Assembly: GCA_002279765.1 (NCBI GenBank)
Contig: NCCR01000034.1
Coordinates: 1 to 63,273, forward strand
Direction: 5' to 3'
DNA: 63,273 bases
From: Verrucomicrobia bacterium 12-59-8
Lineage (GTDB): Bacteria > Verrucomicrobiota > Verrucomicrobiae > Verrucomicrobiales > Verrucomicrobiaceae
This document shows, piece after piece, positions 16,538-25,017 of the stretch. Position 1 is the stretch's first letter, and each line of letters starts with the position of its first letter. The notes under the pieces are model-generated. The model was given only the letters and a program-made list of their open reading frames with translations, searched no databases and was not told the origin of the DNA. The translations under genes were made by a program, and so were the position numbers.

Positions 16538-18757
16538 CTATCTTGCCAAGAGGAACTCTTTCGCGTTCACGAGGCTCCAAGCGATGTCTTCCAGTGCGAG
16601 GCGGCGGTCTTTGGCGGAGGCGAGGAGAGCTTCCATGACTTTGGCCTCATCGGCGGTTGGGGCGCGGGTGAGAAGAGCCCAGTAGAGATCACGGGTGACG
16701 GCGACGTTGTCAGGATTCTTGAGCAGCGAGCCAAGTCGATTGTATTTCTGGGACACGACGTTGCTGACGATGGGGCCGCTGATGAATTGGAAAATCTGGC
16801 CAATGGAGGTGTCCGCAGCGCGTTCACATTCGCAGCTCAGCTCGCGTTTCGGGCGGCCAAATTGGGCGAGGAATGCCTCGGGTGATGTGGGATTGGGACT
16901 GCCTCGGCCATTGTCGGGGCCGGGGATCTGGCTGGCACGCGTGCCGCGGCTCCAGCCATTGAAATCCGGTGTGACTCGCATCGAAGCGTAAAGCGAATCA
17001 ATAAGCTGCTCGGCGCTGAGGCGGCGGGGCAGGTGGTGCGAGTAGTTGATGAGATCGGCGGCGTTCGTCTCGTTCGGCGTGCTGTCCAGCTGGTAGGTGC
17101 GGCTCAGCATGATGGTGCGCATGAGGTGCCGCAGATCAAAACCGCTTCGGATGAAATCCTGGGCGAGTTCTTCGAGCAGCTGCGGATGGCTGGCGGGATT
17201 GGTGAGGCGCATGTCATCCACGGGATCAACCAGACCACGACCCATGAGATGATACCAGATGCGGTTCGCCTGTGCTTTGGCGAAGAGCGGATGATGCGCG
17301 CTGGTGAGCCAGCTTGCGGCGGCCTGCAGTTCGTCTTCTTTGTCGGCGAGCTTGGGCATTTCCGCGCCGAGGAACCTAGCCTTCGCCTTGTCACCCGTGC
17401 GCGGGTTTTCGATGTTCAGCTTGGCATTGAGAAAGACGACTTGTTCGCCGTTGAACTCATGCTTGTCGTTTTTATCTCGGGGCTTGATGTTGCCGATGAT
17501 CTTGTAGTCCACCTGGGCAAAGACGGCGGACCAGTTGTAATAGTCATCCTGCGTCCAACGGTCAAAGGGGTGGTTGTGGCACTGCGCGCATTGGAGGCGA
17601 GTGCCGAGAAACACCTGCGCCGCCGCAGTGGCACGTTCCTCGGGGGTGCGGTTGGCGCGGTAGAAATTCGTCTCGGGCTCGTGATAGGTGCTGCCGCGTG
17701 AGGCGAGCATGGCGCGCACCATTTCATTGATGGGGCGGTTTCGCGTGATGCCATCACGAATCCAGTCGTGGAAGGCCTGCACCCCGGTTTTGTCCAGCGT
17801 GCGGGATTCGACCTTGAGGACATCGGACCACTTGAGAGTCCAGTAATCGGCGAACTCCGGCCGTACCATCAGGCGGTCAATCAAGCGCGCGCGTTTGTCG
17901 CGGTGCGTGTCGGCCTCAAAGGCGCGCGCTTCATCCGCAGGCGGGATCATGCCGCAGAGATCGAGCCAGGCACGGCGAATGAAGACCTCATCACTGCACA
18001 CCGCGCTGGGGTTCATACGCAGAGTCTTGAGCTTGTTGAAGACGTGAGAGTCGATGTAGTTGTCACGGCGCGGCTTGCTCCACACAAAGGCCGGATTCGC
18101 TTTCACAAACGTCAGCCGCACGGGCACAGATTGATTCAGGTAACGCACCAGCACGCCCGGCTCGCCAAACTGCAGGCGCTTCACCAGGCCGCTGCGGCTA
18201 ACTTCGACCAGGCCGTTTTGAAGCGGCTCATAAATCGCACGATCGGTGATGTCGCGCTGCGTGCCGTCAGCAAAAGTCGCCTTCACGGAGATCTGCACCT
18301 TGTCCTGTGGCTCGTCCAAAACGAGCTCGGTGGGTGTGACGGTGAGCTTGGTCACTTTGGGTGCCGCGCTGTCATCACGCGGCAGGCCGGCGGCGATCCA
18401 GTTCCGCAGCACCTGATATTCCCAGTTTTTTGGATCGAGCTTTTTGCCGCCTTCGTGGGCGATTTGATTCGCGCCTTTGACGAGGATCAAGCTGCGTTCC
18501 GGTGCAAACAGATCCACACGGCGGCCGGAGGCATCACGGGCGAGCGCTTTGAAATCGAACTCCGCATCCTGGCCGCGCAGGGACAGCTTGAAGCCGCCTT
18601 TACCCGTCGCATTGCCATGGCAGGTGCCCAGGTTGCAGCCGGCTTTGGAAATGGCGGGCATCACATCGTTGCTGAAGGACACAGTTTCGGCGGCAGACGC
18701 CGACGACAAAGCGACGGCGCTGAGCGCACAAACCAAGCTGGGGACAGAGCAATTCAC
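16538..18757 (-). CDS. DUF1549/DUF1553 planctomycete-type cytochrome protein
   Basis: The 739-residue exported product (signal peptide ending ...SSASA) starts with a cytochrome-like segment holding a CX4CH motif (CNLGTCHG, residues 41-48) and GGFKLSLRG. An Ig-like domain follows, then DUF1549 (RRAWLDLCGMIPP, RPEFADYWTLKWSDVL) with a CAQCH heme motif near 390, and DUF1553 (ANRIWYHLMGRGLVDPVDDMRLTNPASHP split across the domain). This family is expanded in Planctomycetota and Verrucomicrobiota and is thought to serve in envelope redox or polysaccharide metabolism; its biochemistry is not established. It resembles the protein at 34317-36509 in order and motifs, so the two are paralogues. Confidence 0.9.
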   Translation of the reverse strand: MNCSVPSLVCALSAVALSSASAAETVSFSNDVMPAISKAGCNLGTCHGNATGKGGFKLSLRGQDAEFDFKALARDASGRRVDLFAPERSLILVKGANQIAHEGGKKLDPKNWEYQVLRNWIAAGLPRDDSAAPKVTKLTVTPTELVLDEPQDKVQISVKATFADGTQRDITDRAIYEPLQNGLVEVSRSGLVKRLQFGEPGVLVRYLNQSVPVRLTFVKANPAFVWSKPRRDNYIDSHVFNKLKTLRMNPSAVCSDEVFIRRAWLDLCGMIPPADEARAFEADTHRDKRARLIDRLMVRPEFADYWTLKWSDVLKVESRTLDKTGVQAFHDWIRDGITRNRPINEMVRAMLASRGSTYHEPETNFYRANRTPEERATAAAQVFLGTRLQCAQCHNHPFDRWTQDDYYNWSAVFAQVDYKIIGNIKPRDKNDKHEFNGEQVVFLNAKLNIENPRTGDKAKARFLGAEMPKLADKEDELQAAASWLTSAHHPLFAKAQANRIWYHLMGRGLVDPVDDMRLTNPASHPQLLEELAQDFIRSGFDLRHLMRTIMLSRTYQLDSTPNETNAADLINYSHHLPRRLSAEQLIDSLYASMRVTPDFNGWSRGTRASQIPGPDNGRGSPNPTSPEAFLAQFGRPKRELSCECERAADTSIGQIFQFISGPIVSNVVSQKYNRLGSLLKNPDNVAVTRDLYWALLTRAPTADEAKVMEALLASAKDRRLALEDIAWSLVNAKEFLLAR

Positions 18758-18827
18758 AGGGCCGCAGATAACGGCTTGGGAGCTGGTTCTCTTCCATTCA
18801 AGCAGGGCAAAACGCCTGCTTCAATTC

Positions 18828-19412
18828 TCAAAACGGAATGTCGTCGTCTTCCATGCCATCGGTGATCGGGCCTTCACCAAAGTCATCGTTCTGCTGCGCA
18901 GGAGCGGGACGTGGGGCCGGGCGTTGCTGCTGGGCTGGCGCTGGGCGCTGGGCCGGACGTGCTGCGGGACGATTGTATCCGCCGCCGCCACCGCCTGCTC
19001 CCCCACCACCACCGCCGCCGGAGTAGCCACCTTCTTCATCGCCACCACCGCCGCCACCGGCAGGAGCGCGGTCGCCACCAGGGCTGCCAAGAAATTGCAT
19101 CTGCTCGCCCACGACGCGCATGCGGGTGCGCTTCTGGCCGGTTTGCTTGTCTTCCCAGGAATCCATCTGCAGACGGCCTTCGATGAAGACCGGGCGGCCT
19201 TTGTGCAGGTATTTGCCAGCGAGTTCGGCCATCTTGGCCCAGAGGACGACATCCACGAAAGTGACTTCCTCCACCTTTTCACCGCTGTCGGAGGTGTACA
19301 CGCGATTCACGGCGAGACCGATGTCGCACACCGCGCTGCCTTTGGGCGTGTAGCGCACTTCGGGGTCGCGGGTCAGATTGCCGATGAGCATGACTTTGTT
19401 GTAGGAGGCCAT
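18828..19412 (-). CDS. ssb: Single-stranded DNA-binding protein
   Basis: The 194-residue product has a standard OB fold in residues 1-105 (YNKVMLIGNLTRDPEVRYTP at the start, ending GEQMQFLG), a long disordered linker of about 70 residues rich in Gly and then Ala/Pro/Gln/Arg, and the acidic tip DDDIPF that docks replication and repair partners. It coats single-stranded DNA as a tetramer in the cytoplasm. The gene diverges from the xerD-like gene 86 nt away. The glycine runs are low-complexity DNA and may vary in length between strains. Confidence 0.97.
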   Translation of the reverse strand: MASYNKVMLIGNLTRDPEVRYTPKGSAVCDIGLAVNRVYTSDSGEKVEEVTFVDVVLWAKMAELAGKYLHKGRPVFIEGRLQMDSWEDKQTGQKRTRMRVVGEQMQFLGSPGGDRAPAGGGGGGDEEGGYSGGGGGGGAGGGGGGYNRPAARPAQRPAPAQQQRPAPRPAPAQQNDDFGEGPITDGMEDDDIPF

Positions 19413-19498
19413 AATCCGCCATCTTTGCCGCCCCCCGTGCCCGAGGGCAAGAATTTTGTCATTCTCGTGACGCTCAAACCCGTGCCATCTTGGGGCCG

Positions 19499-20392
19499 AT
19501 GCTGGAACTCATAGATGGCTTCATTCTCCACCTGGCGACCGAGCGGGGTCTGTCCACAAACTATCAGCTCCTGGTGCGCCGGGTTCTGGAGGCGTTTGCC
19601 TCGTGGTTCCAAACGAAGCACGATTCTGCTAACGTGTCCGCCGTGACCACGGAGCACCTGAGCGGTTACCTGGGCCAGAGGAAAAAGGACGGCATTGCGG
19701 CGTCCTCGGCACGGGTCGAACTCATCGCCCTCAAGATTTTCTTTCGCTGGCTCACGGCGCGCAAACACATCCCCGCCGATCCTGCGGACCCGATTTTGCC
19801 GCCGAGGCAGGAAAAGCACCTGCCGGACTCCTTGAACGAGCAGGACGTGAGCAAGCTCGTCGAGTCCGTGAACGGCACCAAGCCACTGGACCGGCGCGAT
19901 CGGGCCATCCTGGAGCTCTTCTATGCCAGCGGCGTGCGGTTGTCGGAGCTGGCCGATGCGCGGCTGGAAAACCTCAGCCTCGAAGAAGGCTGGATTCGCG
20001 TGACGGGCAAGGGCTCCAAGACCCGTCTGTCCCCCGTGGGTGGTGCCGCACGCGAGGCGATTGCTGCCTACGTGGAGCATGCGCGCCCTGAGCTCGTAGG
20101 GCCGAAATCCCAGAGCCACATCTTCATCTCACGCAACGGCACGCGGCTGACCACGGCACGCATCCAGCAGATCGTGAAGGAGCGCGCCGCACTGTGTGGC
20201 ATGGACCCCGCCCGCGTGCATCCGCATCTGCTGCGGCACAGCTTTGCCACGCACCTGCTGAATAACGGCGCCGATCTGCGCGTCATCCAGGAGATGCTCG
20301 GCCATGCGGACATCTCGACGACGCAAATCTACACCCACGTGGATCAGGCACGCCTCAAGGACGTGCACCGGCGCTTTCACCCGAGGGCGTGA
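19499..20392 (+). CDS. xerD: Tyrosine recombinase XerD-like
   Basis: The 297-residue product has the SAM-like N-domain (ERGLSTNYQLLVRRVLEAF) and the catalytic domain with Arg in ASGVRLSELA, Lys in GKGSKTRLSPVG, HPHLLRHSFATHLL (HxxR), LGHADISTTQIYTH with the second His and the Tyr nucleophile. Together with XerC it resolves chromosome dimers at dif. The end HPRA and the length match XerD and XerC, so XerD is a best guess. An in-frame TTG three codons upstream is less likely. Its last 16 nt overlap the convergent psd gene. No dif site was found nearby. Confidence 0.9.
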   Translation: MLELIDGFILHLATERGLSTNYQLLVRRVLEAFASWFQTKHDSANVSAVTTEHLSGYLGQRKKDGIAASSARVELIALKIFFRWLTARKHIPADPADPILPPRQEKHLPDSLNEQDVSKLVESVNGTKPLDRRDRAILELFYASGVRLSELADARLENLSLEEGWIRVTGKGSKTRLSPVGGAAREAIAAYVEHARPELVGPKSQSHIFISRNGTRLTTARIQQIVKERAALCGMDPARVHPHLLRHSFATHLLNNGADLRVIQEMLGHADISTTQIYTHVDQARLKDVHRRFHPRA

Positions 20393-21279
20393 GCAGCCAC
20401 ATCGCCCATACGGGCATAGACTTCGCGGCCTGCCTTGCTGTTTTCGATCAAATCATCCGAAAACTGGACTTTACCCGGCTCGAAGATCGTGATGAAGCAG
20501 GAGCCGCCGAAGCGGAAGTAGCCTTTTTCAGCCCCTTTTTCGACGGCGGCGCCCGGCGTGTAGGTTTGTACGATGGAGCCCACGCAAGTGGCGCCGACTT
20601 CGAGCAGCAGCACCTCTCCGAGGGCGTGAGTACGCAGCACCGTGATCTCACGTTTATTCTCCCAGTGAATGCTGGCCCGGCGGCGCAGGGCGATGGGGCT
20701 CACCGAATACAGCGGGCCATTGATCAATCTGGGGGCTCCAGGGGTGCCCGCGCAGGGAAAGTGAAAGCGGTGGTAGTCCACTGGGCACAGGCGGGAAATC
20801 AGCATGCAGCCGTGGGCAAAGCGTGCGGCAAGGGCGGCATCGCGCAGCAGGGCGGAGAGGTCAAAGCGGGTGCCTTTGATGAAAAAGTTGTCACAATTGG
20901 CGATGTCCGGCAGCACGAGATGGCGGCCGTCCGCAGGGAGCGTGATAATGTCATCACCCAGGGCAATCGGCCGCGCCTCCGGCTTGAGCTTGCGGTAGAA
21001 AAATTCGTTGAAGGTGCGGAAGGAGTCCGACGCATCGGCAAATTCGCTGACGTCCACCCCGTAGGTGGCCAGGAAAGGGGCGATTTTGGCCCGGCTGGCC
21101 GGGGTGTCCATGCGGCGGCCATACCAGCGGGAAAAAGCCGCCCTTTTCACCAGCGCATGCAGCGGCAGGGCACCCAGCGGGCTTTCGTAGGTGAAGCGCA
21201 GAAAACCCTCGCCATAAACCGCCTCCGTTTCGATCCGATGGGCGGGGCGGTTGAAAAAAGTGATGGGGGCTGCTGGCAT
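20377..21279 (-). CDS. psd: Phosphatidylserine decarboxylase
   Basis: The 300-residue product matches the class II-like form of phosphatidylserine decarboxylase: an FFYRKLKPEARP block, VDYHRFHFP with the catalytic His, and the self-cleavage site FGGSC near residue 258 where Ser becomes the pyruvoyl group. It makes phosphatidylethanolamine at the inner membrane. No membrane helix is predicted, as expected. It overlaps the convergent xerD-like gene by 16 nt and diverges from the RG-rich protein gene with about 100 nt between them. Confidence 0.93.
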   Translation of the reverse strand: MPAAPITFFNRPAHRIETEAVYGEGFLRFTYESPLGALPLHALVKRAAFSRWYGRRMDTPASRAKIAPFLATYGVDVSEFADASDSFRTFNEFFYRKLKPEARPIALGDDIITLPADGRHLVLPDIANCDNFFIKGTRFDLSALLRDAALAARFAHGCMLISRLCPVDYHRFHFPCAGTPGAPRLINGPLYSVSPIALRRRASIHWENKREITVLRTHALGEVLLLEVGATCVGSIVQTYTPGAAVEKGAEKGYFRFGGSCFITIFEPGKVQFSDDLIENSKAGREVYARMGDVAAHALG

Positions 21280-21382
21280 GGGACTTGTTCACATAATACC
21301 AAGCTAAGAAAACGCCACACGAACAAAACTGGCGACAAACCTGATTCGAGGCATAGTCGCGGCCCCTTCCAGCCTGAAAAGT

Positions 21383-23263
21383 ATGACCGAACCCGAAGCC
21401 AGCACCGACAACCAGACGCCCAAGCCAAGCGGCATGGTTGACCTTTCCGATTTGAAACTGATGCCTGCGTGGGTAGGCGAGTTCGGCAAGGAAGACAAAA
21501 TCAAACAACGCTATGCCGATGCGGAAGACCGTCCGCAGCGCGGTGGTCGCGATGATCGCCGTGGTGGTGGTGGTGGTGGTGGATTTGGCGGTCGTGATGA
21601 TCGTCGTGGCCCGCCTCCGCGCCGTGATGGTCCTGGTGGCGCTGGTCCACGTCCAGCAGGCGCAGGTGGCGGATTCCGTCCGGGTGGACAAGGACAAGGC
21701 GGCCCGCCGCGCCGTGATGGCGATGACCGCCGTGGTCCGCCGCGCCGGTTTGGTGATCGTGATCGCGCCGGCCCGCCGCAGCGTGAATGGGTGGAGATTC
21801 CGAAGGACGTGCAGATCATCATCTTTCCGGAAGACAAGGCGGTGGATGCACTCGCCGCGCACGTGCGCCAGACGGGGCACGCATTCAGCATGTTTGATGC
21901 CGCACGTCTCGTGCTGGCGGGTGGTGACCGCTTCATGGTGCGCTTCCGTTGTGCAGAAGAACGTGCCACAGGCTTCTACCATGTGCCTGCGGATGGCAGC
22001 CTATTCCTCTCGCGCGATGAAGCGCTCGCGCATGTGCTGCGCAGTGCAGCATTGGATGAGTTTTACCGCGTGGAAGAGATCGTATTGGAAGCACCGAAGG
22101 GCGAGTTTGCCTCCGTGGCCGTCTGCGGTATGAGCGGTGAACTCATCGCACCTCCGAGCCATCACAGCTATCAAACCGGTGTCATCCGGCTGCACCGTGA
22201 GCGCTTCTCGAACATGCCGATCGAGGATTTCAAACGTCGCATCCGTGTGGAGTCCAATCCGGAGCTCGTCGCGAAGTGGAAGGAAAACATGAGCAAAGGC
22301 CGCCGCTGGGTGTGCCTGAAGGGCGAAGTGCCCGAGGGCGGCGAGCCGCTCTCACTCAGTTCCCGTGCCGACATGGAGGCGCATTTCCGCCGCACCTTTG
22401 GCAACGACGCCGTCATCGAGGTGCGTGACGCCACCGTGCCGGGCAACATCGACAAGCAGAAGCTCGCGCATGTCTTTTTCATCATGATGCGCCAGTCTGT
22501 GGATGCAGCGCGGAAGCACCTGTTTGAAATTTCGCAGAAGCTCGGCGCCGGTCTGGAGCGACGTGGCATGAAGCTGTTCAAGCGTCGTGCGGGCAAACAG
22601 TTCGTCTGTCGTGTGAAGCCGCGTGCCATTGAGCCCACCATGGTGTTTTCAGATCGCCTCGCTCTGGTCGTGGAGCAGCTCAAGTCAAGCCATGGCCTGC
22701 CCATGCAGAAGCTGGTGGAGGCCATTGTGCCCTCGCCAGAAGCCCCCGCAGGCACCGCCCCGGATGCGCCGAAGCATCCCACGGAGGAGCAGATTGCAGT
22801 GATCAAGGACATCCGCTGGCTCGCGAACGAAGGCTACGTCATCGAATACAGCGACGGCATGGTCTTCCTCGGTGTGCAGGGCGAACCCGCTGCGAAAAAG
22901 GAGGCTCCTGCCGCCAAGCAACGTGCGGAAGCTGCGTCTCCTGCTGCGGAAGCAACGGCTGAGGCTGAACCAGCGCTGACAGAAGCCCCGGTGGAAGAGT
23001 CCATGGCTGAAGCTGAGCTGGCAGAGGAGGCTGAAGCTGCCCTGGCAGAATCCTCGGTGGACGAGCCTGCGGTGGAAGAAGCACCAGCGGAAGAAACATC
23101 CAAAGCTGAGGTTGCAGAAGCAGAGCAATTGGAAGCTGAACCCGCGCTGCAAGAAGCCCCAGTGGAGGAGTCCATGGCGGAAGCAGAGCTGGCAGAAGAG
23201 GCTGAAACTGCCCTGGCAGAATCCACGGTGGAAGAACCGACGGCAGAAGAAGGCGCTGCCTGA
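21383..23263 (+). CDS. Large protein with RG-rich N-region and acidic repeat tail (unknown function)
   Basis: The 626-residue protein is cytosolic. Residues about 45-135 are disordered, rich in Arg, Gly, Asp and Pro (RGG-like, typical of RNA or DNA binding). Residues about 140-500 are a globular domain with no motif I recognise, including a Cys near a VCGMSG loop and a basic ERRGMKLFKRRAGKQ stretch. The tail (about 500-626) is Glu/Ala-rich with two nearly identical copies of a 40-residue block. A nucleic-acid-binding role, perhaps related to translation or RNA control, is an inference from the RG-rich arm. The stop is followed directly by a run of 15 cytosines. Confidence 0.75.
   Translation: MTEPEASTDNQTPKPSGMVDLSDLKLMPAWVGEFGKEDKIKQRYADAEDRPQRGGRDDRRGGGGGGGFGGRDDRRGPPPRRDGPGGAGPRPAGAGGGFRPGGQGQGGPPRRDGDDRRGPPRRFGDRDRAGPPQREWVEIPKDVQIIIFPEDKAVDALAAHVRQTGHAFSMFDAARLVLAGGDRFMVRFRCAEERATGFYHVPADGSLFLSRDEALAHVLRSAALDEFYRVEEIVLEAPKGEFASVAVCGMSGELIAPPSHHSYQTGVIRLHRERFSNMPIEDFKRRIRVESNPELVAKWKENMSKGRRWVCLKGEVPEGGEPLSLSSRADMEAHFRRTFGNDAVIEVRDATVPGNIDKQKLAHVFFIMMRQSVDAARKHLFEISQKLGAGLERRGMKLFKRRAGKQFVCRVKPRAIEPTMVFSDRLALVVEQLKSSHGLPMQKLVEAIVPSPEAPAGTAPDAPKHPTEEQIAVIKDIRWLANEGYVIEYSDGMVFLGVQGEPAAKKEAPAAKQRAEAASPAAEATAEAEPALTEAPVEESMAEAELAEEAEAALAESSVDEPAVEEAPAEETSKAEVAEAEQLEAEPALQEAPVEESMAEAELAEEAETALAESTVEEPTAEEGAA
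22964..23251 (+). repeat. Two-copy in-frame repeat in the acidic tail
   Basis: The block starting near 22964 (GCTGAACCAGCGCTGAC...) reappears near 23135 (GCTGAACCCGCGCTGC...), a shift of 171 bp or 57 codons. Each copy spans about 110-117 bp and encodes APVEESMAEAELAEEAE with few changes. The spacing is a multiple of three, so recombination between copies would keep the frame. Confidence 0.8.
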
Positions 23264-23265
23264 TT

Positions 23266-23280
23266 CCCCCCCCCCCCCCC
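23266..23280. repeat. Homopolymer of 15 cytosines
   Basis: An uninterrupted C15 run lies in the 33 nt gap between the stop of the RG-rich gene and the stop of the convergent folP gene. Such a tract is prone to slippage and to sequencing error; here it lies outside both reading frames, so it would not alter a protein. Confidence 0.85.
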
Positions 23281-23296
23281 AAACTCGATCATTCGT

Positions 23297-24148
23297 TCAG
23301 CGGCTGTCTTCGACCGCCCAAAGCATCTTCACAGTCTGCACTGCGGCTTTGACGTGGTGGACCCGGAAAATCTGCGCGCCTCGGCTCATGCCGGCGGCGA
23401 CGCAGGCTTGGGTGCCTGGGTCGCGCTCCAAGGCAGGGATGCCGAGCACATCGCCGATGACCGTCTTGCGTGAAACCGGCAGCAGGAGCGGCCGCTCGAA
23501 GCGGTGGAGGCGCTGCAGCTCACGATAGATGGTAAGGTTGTCATCTTTCTGCTTCGCAAAGTCGATGCCGGGATCGAGCACGATATTTTCACGCGGCAGG
23601 CCGACACTCTCCGCCAGTACGAGGCGCTGCGCGAAGAAGTGGTCCAGCGTGTCCATGATGCTGTCATATTTTACATGGGTGTGCGGCACCTTCGGCTGGC
23701 CGACGCTGTGCATGATGAGCAGGCCGGCGTTATGCTCGGCGCAGAGCTTGGCATTGAACGCGTCCGGCAGGCCGCTGATGTCATTGATGAGGTCGCCACC
23801 ATGCGGCAGCACTTCAGCGATGACGTCACTGCGCCAGGTGTTGATGGAAAGCAGCGGGGCATTGAAGCGTGAACTGAGCTCCGGCCACTTTTCGAGAAAG
23901 GGCAGCAGACGGTCGATTTCTTCCGGCACACTGATGGCCTCGCGGTTGGTCCGTGCGCTCTCAGCGCCGATGTCGATGATGTCCGCGCCATCCTGAAGCT
24001 GCTGCTTCGCCTGGGCCAGCGCCTTGCCGGGGTCCAGTGTGCCGTCACCGCAGAAGGAGTCGTCATTGATGTTCACGATCCCCATCACCAGCGGGCGGCG
24101 CGGGAATTCGATGCGGTGCTGGCGCGCCTGCCAGATCATAGCGGCCAT
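23297..24148 (-). CDS. folP: Dihydropteroate synthase
   Basis: The 283-residue product has the DHPS signatures LVMGIVNINDDSF and DGADIIDIGAESAR at the start of the TIM barrel, INDISG in the middle and a LLPVSRKTVIGDVLG near residue 235, matching the loop where sulfonamide contacts occur. It joins pterin pyrophosphate to p-aminobenzoate in folate synthesis. Its start overlaps the stop of the PHP phosphatase gene by 13 nt, so the two are in one leftward unit. The mix of TxxxR-type and SRK motifs looks functional. Confidence 0.92.
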   Translation of the reverse strand: MAAMIWQARQHRIEFPRRPLVMGIVNINDDSFCGDGTLDPGKALAQAKQQLQDGADIIDIGAESARTNREAISVPEEIDRLLPFLEKWPELSSRFNAPLLSINTWRSDVIAEVLPHGGDLINDISGLPDAFNAKLCAEHNAGLLIMHSVGQPKVPHTHVKYDSIMDTLDHFFAQRLVLAESVGLPRENIVLDPGIDFAKQKDDNLTIYRELQRLHRFERPLLLPVSRKTVIGDVLGIPALERDPGTQACVAAGMSRGAQIFRVHHVKAAVQTVKMLWAVEDSR

Positions 24149-24948
24149 GCCTCCGGCAGTGGGACCACCTTTCTCTGACGTTTCTCAAAACGCACGGTCG
24201 TCGTGTACCCGACGCTGCGCACCAAATCGAGCGCCTTGTTGAAGTCCACGCCGACATCCGTGGGCAGATGGGCATCTGAATTAATCACGATGGGCACTTT
24301 CGCCGCGAACGCCATTTCAAGCATCTCGCGGGCGGGGTAGATCTCGCGCACATCCTTGCGCAGGCCGGCGGTGCTGACTTCAAGAATGCCGTTGGTATCC
24401 ACGAGGGCCTGGATCACCGGCTCATAGTAGGGCCGCAGATCGCCCGCAGGGCGCAGGCCGAAGCGTTTGGCCAGGTCGGGATGCGCATGGAAGTCGAACT
24501 GCCGCGTGCGGATCATCTGCTCATAGAGTTTCCAGTACATGCCCCACATGTGCTCAATGTCGGACGCCGTTTTCCAGCGCGAAACATGCTTCGGGTCATC
24601 CACGGCGATGCCATCATGGATGTAATGCACGCTGCCGATGAAGTAATCCCAGTCTGCCATGCCCGCCGTCTCGTCGATCCACTTCTGATACCCTTCGATG
24701 TGGTCGCATTCGAGGGCGAGTCGGATCGGGAAATCCGGCAACGCCGCACGCGCCTCGTTCACCAGTTCAAAGTAACGCGGCAAGTCCGACAAGAGCATGC
24801 GCCAGTCGTCGAACTTCTCAGGCATCGGATTATGATCCGACAGGCCTATCTCAGCGAGGCCAATGCTCTGCGCATGCCTTGCGTAATCGACGGGGTTCCC
24901 CTCAGCATGCAGGCAAAGCGGCGTGTGCGTGTGGTAGTCGGTGAGCAT
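24136..24948 (-). CDS. PHP-family phosphatase (HisJ-like)
   Basis: From the ATG at 24948 the product is 270 residues. It opens with the PHP metal motif DYHTHTPLC, followed by SDHNP, an ECDHIEG and a final NSDAH motif, matching the HisJ histidinol-phosphatase branch of the PHP superfamily (three-metal phosphoesterases). An ATG at 24966 would add six residues. It sits upstream of folP with a 13 nt overlap and diverges from the HAD phosphatase gene. Histidine biosynthetic genes are not nearby, so another phosphoester is possible. Confidence 0.85.
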   Translation of the reverse strand: MLTDYHTHTPLCLHAEGNPVDYARHAQSIGLAEIGLSDHNPMPEKFDDWRMLLSDLPRYFELVNEARAALPDFPIRLALECDHIEGYQKWIDETAGMADWDYFIGSVHYIHDGIAVDDPKHVSRWKTASDIEHMWGMYWKLYEQMIRTRQFDFHAHPDLAKRFGLRPAGDLRPYYEPVIQALVDTNGILEVSTAGLRKDVREIYPAREMLEMAFAAKVPIVINSDAHLPTDVGVDFNKALDLVRSVGYTTTVRFEKRQRKVVPLPEAWPL

Positions 24949-25017
24949 GGGGCTTTTTCGCTGCATTGGGCGCTCTGGCAAGTTGATCGCGGCTACATTT
25001 CGCGGCATGAAGGAATC

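Noticed and set aside
24481..25017. Long N-terminal extension of the HAD phosphatase
   Set aside because: It is antisense to the PHP phosphatase gene; the HAD fold begins at the ATG at 25018.
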